From NCBI RefSeq assembly GCF_026151205.1, contig NC_087079.1, positions 6,544,169 through 6,608,168 of the forward strand: a stretch of DNA of 64,000 nucleotides, written 5' to 3'. Source of the stretch: Bolinopsis microptera (Eukaryota > Ctenophora > Tentaculata > Lobata > Bolinopsidae). The notes below the pieces were generated by a model. The model had not been told where the DNA came from and ran no database searches. It was given only the letters and a program-made list of their open reading frames with translations. The translations under genes and the position numbers were made by a program. Shown here piece by piece: positions 56,291 to 64,000 of the stretch (position 1 is its first letter; every line of letters begins with the position of its first letter).

Positions 56291-57794
56291 TGTGAGTAGT
56301 GGGAGTAGCATGACACCAGTTACTAATACGGCTGTAAGGAGTGGTTTTGTAACATTTGCACACCTTGTCCCCCGGTGGGGCTGTGATATATCACCAGATA
56401 CTCAGATAGCAAATGTGTGCCAGAAATGTTGGTTCAGTGTAGGTTCATGGGTACCGGGATTTAGGCAGCCAGAATGTCATGATCACAGGTTTTAAGATGT
56501 TGGGGTAATGTTAACAGTGGTAGTAACTTAGTAATCTAGTAACTTAGTAACTTAGTAACCTAGTAATGTTATTGTGGTGATGTTAGAAGTATGGTCCTAA
56601 ACTACAGTCCATTTTACTTCATCTTCAATTCTGCAAATGTTGCAGATTAATTTAGGATGCTAATATGTCATTATATTCATGGTAATGTCGTTTTAAAGTT
56701 TATCTAAATAATGTAAATGTTTTTTGGGATAAAATTCAGAAGATGTCAGATATTCAACCCTTTTAAATAATGATAATAAACTTGGTATAATCATGTAGGT
56801 TTAATGATAATATTTTTAGTAATATACTAAGATAAATCAACCAACTTAAACCTAATTTGGTTCCAACCTTTCCGTTTCCTAAAGAACTTGTACATACCAA
56901 TTCTATTGAAGAACAAACGAGAAAAAGACTATTTAGAAGTTATAAGTTTATAAGGACAATTCACTATTACGAAGAGATAATTTACCTATAAGATAATTGA
57001 TTAATAAGTAAACTAATTTGATAATTATCCTTGAGATGTTTGTATATTCGAGTTGCTTACTGAGATGATATTATAGTATTATGAACGTTTGTGAACTGCC
57101 AGAAGATGTTTTATCTTTAATTTCAAACTAAAATCTGATTTTAGAGTACTACCGTTATTCTCTATATATTATAATAAGTTAATTATGGTCAGAAACATAA
57201 CATGGTTCGGATGTTGACAAAACTTTTGATGTTTGGGCGTTATTTTAATAATCTTAAAGTTGCCTAGAGATTCATAAGAGTTTAGCTCTCTCGGTAGGAG
57301 GTAACGTTTAAAACGTGTCAGCTAAATATTAGGAGTTGGACTATTACTTAGTGGAGAAGTTAACGTTGATTATAGTTTGATATTTTGATATTCTAAATCT
57401 TTTGCTTTTGTATAGATGTTGTAATTTGGATAATAACATTTGAAAATTGTGTCGTTGATTGTCTTTGTAAGTGATGAATAGAATGTGCACCACAATCATC
57501 ACCGTGCCTAAAATCAAAGGAAATTATAAAAATTGTATTCGCTCAAAGATGTTTTGCCCCTTCATAATATTATAATTATAAGTATACCCTACACAAGTAC
57601 GCGAATCATTGTAACAGAAACGTTCGAACTTCCAACTTCAACTTCAAAGTATTTCCTTCTCTTTTCCTATCGAATCTCAACGTCGCCCTCAAAGCCCTGG
57701 CACCGATTCTGAAAGAATGTGTAATTTTCAAATGCCTACTCGAAAGTCGACTACTTACGCATTACGACCGCTGTACGGCCGTAAATCCTGAAGT
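56291..57794. other. AT-rich intergenic DNA
   Basis: A short 10-11-bp repeat (TAGTAACTTAG, about 56521-56566) is the only structure seen. No exon recognised. Confidence 0.4.
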
Positions 57795-58959
57795 CACGTG
57801 ACACAGGTATGTACTATGTAGCACGTGAACTCATCCACCGAACAGATCGACCATGATCCAGATTTGGGATCAGTGAAATCACCCTCAAACTCATGTACAC
57901 CTTTGGAACCTTTTTCCTATTTCTCGGGTTAAATACAATTCATTCGGATAAGTAAATTTAAGTATGAAGGTGTGGGTGGGTTGGTTTGGTCACTACACTC
58001 TCAGAGATAAGATAATACAACCCTTCGTACAATAGGGACCCAAAACCTACTCACTTCAAAGTTTGCCCTAAAATTTGTGGATGGATTTTATAAGAAACCC
58101 AACCAGATTGGAAAGCTCGTGATACATATTCGGTTTAATCATCTAATGTTTGGGGTATTTTGGGATATGAAATGAATTATGATGAACCACTAATTTGTAG
58201 TGTCGGCAAGGAAAAATGTACTCAATCTTAGAGTATCTGGGAGTATCTGGCAGATATTGAGAAGGCATAATTTTTCAAGATTCCGACCCACATAAGTGAT
58301 TTCACTTTGATACACAATAGAGGATGGTATTAATTATTGAGCCATTCTTTCAGAATATATAGTTTCAGAGTAAAAATGTTATATAACTGAGTACATACCT
58401 TAATACCTGAATAGTGATTACATTCAAAATAACTCAGCCTAAAACATGATGACGTAGTTTGTGTGGTATTGCAACATCTCGAAAACCCTGAAATAAGTTA
58501 AAATTACAGTTCAAACTCGACGGTACAGTACATACCGTGGTCCCTCGGCTAATTAAGCTCCAATTAACTCGCCCACCACCACCACTGAGCCTTTAAAGAA
58601 GGTTCCCGGATGTTTCTAATTTATTGCTACTTTCCGCCACTCCTTTTTCTCATTCGGCCGTCTCTCCACTGCGATCAATGATCACTAAATATCTAGTGGT
58701 AACTGGTCAAGGTCGAATCACACGCAGATCTCGCACGCTCGACCCTACATTTCCTATAAGCCGGAGTGCTCGTAAAGGTGTGGAACCCACGAGTAATTAT
58801 AACAGAGTTAGTGACGGGCACTTACCTCCTCCAATCGGAATTGTCCTTGAGAACACGTGACTTATCATGCGACGAGATTTTGTTGCTAAGAAACCAATCA
58901 AACGGACACGTGACGTTCACTTCAGTCGCTAAGTAACACGTGCGGAGGGATATCACGTG
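57795..58959. promoter_or_regulatory. Second downstream E-box cluster
   Basis: CACGTG at 57795, 57822, 58854, 58907, 58937 and 58954, with CCAAT at 58894. The first is the 10-bp palindrome GTCACGTGAC minus its last base changes (AGTCACGTGACA). No coding exon recognised between them. Confidence 0.55.
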
Positions 58960-59471
58960 GTCTTATAATAGTGACTGGAAGGTAGTGCTCTAAGACTTTT
59001 ATTTTATTATCTTTTCCTTGAATCAAGGCGTGCAAAGTTAGAGAAAGCTTTGCTGTATTACTATTGAGGTGTAATATGTTACGCACATGTACCAAAAGTT
59101 TCCATTGGCCGTGCTCTAAAATATTTTCAGCTCATTTATTGTCCGGTAAAATTCGCAACGTGGCTGAGTTCACACTCAAATTGAGCTCCATATTTATGCG
59201 GCCAATAATCGTGAATAATTAGTGACTGGTGTTGCTGGCCAGTGTGTGGTTATTCTGCCGAATTTGATGAAAGCTTTGAAAGATGAAGTAATAAAAGCAT
59301 TTTAAAATCTTATCTTCAGAAATGAACAATTTAAACGGTTTTGATATGGCGAGTCATTATACTATCTTGAGATATCAGAATTTAAGATAATTATTATTAT
59401 TACTAGTAATACTATAAGTATTACAGTACAATTTCTACTCGAATATCAGATAAGCTTTAAGATCTATATAT

Positions 59472-59503
59472 AACGGTCATCTCTATATATAGAGATGACC
59501 GTT
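59472..59503. repeat. Perfect 32-bp palindrome
   Basis: The 16-bp arm AACGGTCATCTCTATA is followed at once by its exact reverse complement, leaving no spacer. An RNA copy would fold into a hairpin with almost no loop. Confidence 0.9.
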
Positions 59504-59602
59504 TATTTAAGGATTTGATTCTCGGGAATTGGATGAAACAATAATCAATCGAAAATTATTACTGTGAAAGGTTAACATGTTATTCGGCTTTGAGTTATAC
59601 TA

Positions 59603-60369
59603 CAGGGTGGGCCAAAAGTCAGTACCCATACGTTGGCCTTTATAGCTCAGTCACTGATTGCCCAATTTAAATACTTCTTTCTGGTATGACTTAGTACCAC
59701 CACTGGTTCGAGGAATTTGTCAACTCGAAAAATATTCGCGTTCATTTTTTTCAAATGGAGGTTCATTTTCACATTTATTTGATAGTTTGGATAGTCGGAT
59801 CAAGCTAAATGTTATTGAATTGTGTTTGGCCATTCGAATTACGTTTGTCCTGAAAGAATTAGAACTGTAGCTTCTCAGATGACCGAGATATGAAGCATAA
59901 CGAGTTTATTCATTACGTGTGATCAGGTGATTGGTTTACCTAATCACGTGATAAGGTGCCCCCGTTAACTACCCCGTTAAACATTATGGGAATTGTTAAG
60001 GGTGCCCAATTAAGGTGTCGTGTCACGGTGTCACATAATCACCCAGTCAATATTGTTAACGAGATACAGAAAATGCTTGATAACTTCGTCATTTCTAATC
60101 TGTTTTGCCTCATGTTTTCAGATCATATGCAACATTTGATAATCTACCGTCTCTGAAAAAATTAGGCGTTCAGCATGTTCAGAGAAAACAATATAGGTGT
60201 TTTAATATTGAATGGGCGTGGTCTAAAATATTCGAATTTTCAAATTTTGACGACGGAATCCTCGAACCAGTAAGTACAGTATGCCATCTGCAAAGCAACA
60301 GCTCTCAAATATAAAACACGGCAGAGCTATTAAGGCCAACATATGGGTACTGACTTTTGGCCCACCCTG
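59603..60369. mobile_element. 767-bp mariner-like non-autonomous element
   Basis: Ends CAGGGTGGGCCAAAAGTCAG and CTGACTTTTGGCCCACCCTG are perfect inverted repeats that extend about 45 bp with few mismatches. TA flanks both sides (59601-59602, 60370-60371), as in Tc1/mariner elements. No transposase motif was found. It carries one CACGTG (59945). Confidence 0.88.
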
Positions 60370-60371
60370 TA

Positions 60372-62552
60372 TTTAAAATGATGTTAATTACGTCATATAA
60401 ATGTCAATTCTGTATTGGCAAATTATTTTAAATTTATTCATTCGGGCATTGGAACATTGGGTAAAGGACAACATCAAGGTTCTGAATCTTTGTTAGAATA
60501 TTTAATAAAAGGCTCGGTACCTTGATTTAACGTACATTTTCGTTTGTTCTATTAGTTATTATAAATAGCTATACCCATTTAAAGATATCTATTGCTATAA
60601 AATATCCCAGTGAATTGCCAGTAGTTTTTCAGCGATAGTAATGAACATTGGCATGTCAAAGTACTCTAAACTTTAAAGTTAGCCTGCCCAAATTTCTAGT
60701 TTTGCACTTTACGATCCCACTTTTCACAACCACGCAAGTATTTGGCTACACTACCCACTTGACCCAAAATCTGCAGTACAACTGGTCAGGCTCGACCACG
60801 TGACCCGACTACTGCTCACCTGTTGGTTCGTGCGTGGTTTTACTATACGTAGTGTGCTTATGCAGTGTAAATGTGTAAACCGTAAAAGTATAGAGGGCTC
60901 TTGCGATCAAAGGCCGGGGAGTTGAACATCCAGTTGTTTTAGAACAGCAACCACAGTTTCGTGGAATCTTGATTTGAGCAGAATAACCTTTAATGAGGAA
61001 GCTGTCATTAAGGAATGTTTAAAAAAATCGGTGATAACCTATTATTTTGGCCATTTAATCGTTAGTCATTGGTAGCTGTTATCAAAGACCATTATTATCA
61101 ACACTAGGTTTATATAAATCTGTGTTAGTATCAACAATCATCAACTTGATACATATCCGAATATAGAGCTGAGCACTTCCTGTTTACCTATTTCCAGTCA
61201 CGACCCCTACTTTTCTTACAGCTACTAAGAGTATGTTTTTACTCGTTACAAGTCATCACACATAACCTCTATTATATTGATCTAAGTAAGATGGGTGGAA
61301 ACTCCGTCAAGTCTCTATGTTCCCTTTCTCAGGAATCACAATCCGTGTTTCAACCGGTGCGCTGAGATTGTTGTGATATAGCACCACCTGCACCGGATGC
61401 GTCATCAACTTCCGGCATAAAGTAGCTGTACTTCATGAGTATCTGTGTACACGGTGCGACTATAATTGCCGGTTTTTATTGTTATAAACGCTGGTTCAGG
61501 ATATCAGACGAAAGCATAAGTTGGCACCACTCACCAGATCTGTTTTATCTATCACCTGATATCTATGACGGTGTGATCACATGATTGGTCCATATAGTGT
61601 TATACCATGTGTCAGCCGTTCAGCCATTGTTGTAAAATTTAAAGAAGTTCCCTCAATTCGTTTGTAATGAGCATTCAAAAAGCGGGTGGGTTTGTTGCTT
61701 GATTACATCATGCTGGGAGGTTAAGATTGCATCAGTTCACCTGACAACCTATTGTTGTGACGGTGGTTGATGTTGGCGATTAGATTCACCAAGTTTTAAT
61801 ATGAGTAAACGTTACCTGTAGCTGTATGTAAACTTTATGATTCTATTCATAATTCAATGTGTGTATCCAATCTTTTATTATTTACAGACTGCATTGTTCT
61901 GATTAACCTCAGCATAATGGTCATAACCTGTATCGGGGAGTCGTGTCAACACCAACTTCATTTATAGAGTTAAATATAGTATATATACCTATATTGGATA
62001 GTTGAAATTATTTCACCATAAAACATAAAGGTAATAATCTCATTGAACCCGGACCTTATAATAAAGGGAAGGTAGCTTCTGGTAATGAAATGTAGGGCCA
62101 AGCATCGTCTGCCTAGTTTCTCGCACTCTTACACTGAAAACATAACAATTAAAATTCCTGAGTTTATATTTCAAGGCCTCTATATAACAGCCTAAATTGC
62201 ATTAAAACACTAGGTTTTCGGGCAGTCAGTGTTCTCTTCTTGTAGGTTATTAAATGTTAAATTTGTTGTTTGCTTTCTCGGACGGTGCTGCTATAAATGA
62301 TCGAATAGGGGTGTATTGTGAAGGAATGTATTTTTGGATTTCCTGGCGGCAGGGTATTGATAAAATGTTGTAAAACAGTTCAAAGTGCCAAATAATTACA
62401 GAGCACTCAAATCCTTCCAATGCGGGAGTAGATATTTGGACCAATGGACATCCAGGGATTTTAGTAATCGCCCAATTAGATTATCGTATTCATCTCCCTT
62501 GACAAGCCAATAATTAGAATGATTAGAGGATGGATTTGTTGGGTTTTAGAGT
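60372..62552. other. AT-rich intergenic DNA
   Basis: One E-box (CACGTGAC, 60797). No exon, RNA gene or repeat recognised. Confidence 0.4.
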
Positions 62553-62746
62553 CACGTGACATGCTTGTAAGAGCACGTGCTGATCGCCGAGCAAACCAGG
62601 GTGTCAGGTGCTCAGTACGTTAATTACACGTGAAAATCACGTGACTCACAAAGAGGGAAATAGTCAAGTTGCCCGGATCTATTTACCGGTCGGATTGTGT
62701 TAATGGTTTTACTAAGAGTACTAATTAGTTACCACAGTGCCACGTG
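62553..62746. promoter_or_regulatory. E-box cluster at end of window
   Basis: CACGTG at 62553, 62574, 62627, 62638 and 62741: five sites in 194 bp. Some are in GTCACGTGAC or TCACGTGAC context. A target gene may lie outside the window. Confidence 0.6.
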
Positions 62747-64000
62747 AAGGATCAAACTAATATTAAGTCACAAATGTTCCCATAGCTGGCCTAGGATTGG
62801 ATTGCTTGATAGAGGAGTCGCCTTTAATTCTGTTACGAGATTTAATTGCTTTCTCGGCCAGCATCAATCAAAATATAAGAGTTAATAGAACACCCACAAG
62901 GAAATAAAGTAGTCTACTTACTCGACTTAGGTCGGCTTCAACGTCCGAACAAAGATAGTTTTTTTCCAAATAATTTAAAGTAGTGGACGCAACTTTAAAA
63001 AAATTTTATGGTTTGCTCGGATCAAAATTAAAATTGCGGGAAACTCGATCAAATCGGCAAAAGAACGTATTTCGACTTGCTTTTCACTGTAGAGGATTTA
63101 GAAGTAGTCCCAGAAATGCGCCTAAATCTACTCATTAGCCCCAAATCACACCAGTTGCCTAATTATCACAAAATGTCTTTCTTTGGGCTTTTTACTCAAT
63201 CCACTACTGTACATATGACTGGCATTTCTTTCAGGCACGAGTGTGCTGATAATCAACTTAATAACACCAGAATGTGTGTGTGTCTGTGTGTCTGTGTGTC
63301 TGTGTGTCTGTGTGTAATTTCCGAACAGTTATACAAAAAAAACGGTAATAGTTACGGGACTGGTTTTTTCGGTATAGTGCCGACAAAACTCTGATGAAGC
63401 CCATAAGACAATTTTATAAAAATCGGCCGGTGGTAAGTGGTTTAATTGATGATTTTGTTCCAGAAATGTGACATAAATGGATGGGAGAGAGAACGAGGAG
63501 GATAACATGTACCGTAATTAGTTTAGCCCCACGTAATAGCAGAGCTCACTCTTGCGGCCGCTTTGTTTCAACTGTAGGGAGATTTCATACTTTCATAAGA
63601 CAGCATTATGCGTGATATCAAATATATAATGTCTAATATAATGCGGTTGTATACTTTTACATTGCAACTGTGACAGTAAATTCCCGGCCGAAGGCACGGG
63701 TTACACTAGTAATATTATATCATTATAACAGATCGTCTCATATTGTCCCCATATACAACTGAAAACTGAAAAGTCATCCTTATAACAGTGTTTGGAATCT
63801 CGAACATTTATAAAAGTGGAGGGATGGTTTCTTAAATTCTCATTCATGTCAAACCCTACAGATGGCTCAATAACTCATATATTTTTTGTAATCTAAATGA
63901 GATCAGTTTACATAGTAAAAGTAGTATTCATTACCTGTGAGTTCGTGAACGGATAATATCAACACGGGATATTCCTAGATCATACGGCTAAACGGCCAAA
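62747..64000. other. AT-rich intergenic DNA with a GT-rich microsatellite
   Basis: A (GT)n/TCTGTGTG repeat at 63272-63316. No gene recognised to the window end. Confidence 0.5.

Noticed and set aside
63077-63394. 105-aa ORF ending in a Cys/Val repeat
   Set aside because: The second half comes from a GT microsatellite and the first half has no recognisable features.

Overview
This is a stretch of nuclear DNA from an animal: spliced genes with GT-AG introns, AT-rich non-coding DNA, many transposons, and metazoan-specific families (class C GPCR, LEM-domain protein, THAP factor, Ig/sushi surface proteins). Moderate intron lengths, single-exon surface-protein genes and a THAP plus P2X7-tail mobile gene fit a marine invertebrate, perhaps cnidarian or another early-branching lineage. 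The sequence alone does not fix the species. There are no bacterial or viral gene arrays.

Layout. 0.4-8 kb: an ACTL6A/BAF53 (actin-related, chromatin remodelling) gene on the + strand, with a complete single-exon Ig/sushi membrane-protein gene nested in its fourth resolved intron. 9.1-9.9 kb: two exons of an unrecognised minus-strand gene. 10-18 kb: a nest of mobile DNA. A foldback element (B) was split by a 7-kb element with G-run ends (A). A holds a decayed LINE reverse transcriptase, which is itself interrupted by a THAP / P2X7-tail pseudogene, and A also carries a long minus-strand ORF. 18.3-19.2 kb: a LINE ORF1-type protein. 20.7-21.2 kb: a foldback MITE. 22.8-27.8 kb: a metabotropic-glutamate-like class C GPCR with a 365-bp satellite in one intron. 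28.7-29.9 kb: a GPI-anchored apple/sushi-like surface protein with a duplicated upstream region. 30.6-36.8 kb (minus): a LEM-domain gene resembling ANKLE1/LEM-3, assembled here from nine phase-compatible exons. 38.6-42.1 kb: a transposon made almost wholly of short tandem repeats (D) with a second one (E) inside it. 43-48 kb: hairpin cluster, 5'-truncated LINE, hAT-type MITE and a TTAA-flanked element. 49-63 kb: a THAP transcription-factor gene in a long gene-poor domain rich in CACGTGAC E-boxes and CCAAT boxes.

Most interesting. (1) Elements A, D and E share one terminal design: a G-run, a short spacer containing ACGT, then 9-10-bp repeats beginning GT. A and D are flanked by 6-bp target duplications, and for A the uninterrupted opposite arm of element B preserves the empty target. 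(2) Transposons are nested up to four deep. (3) A THAP domain lies in frame ahead of a P2X7 C-terminal (ballast-type) domain inside mobile DNA. (4) About 24 CACGTG sites, many with adjacent CCAAT boxes, cluster around the THAP gene. All coordinates, repeat counts and splice joins were read by eye; no alignment or database search was run.
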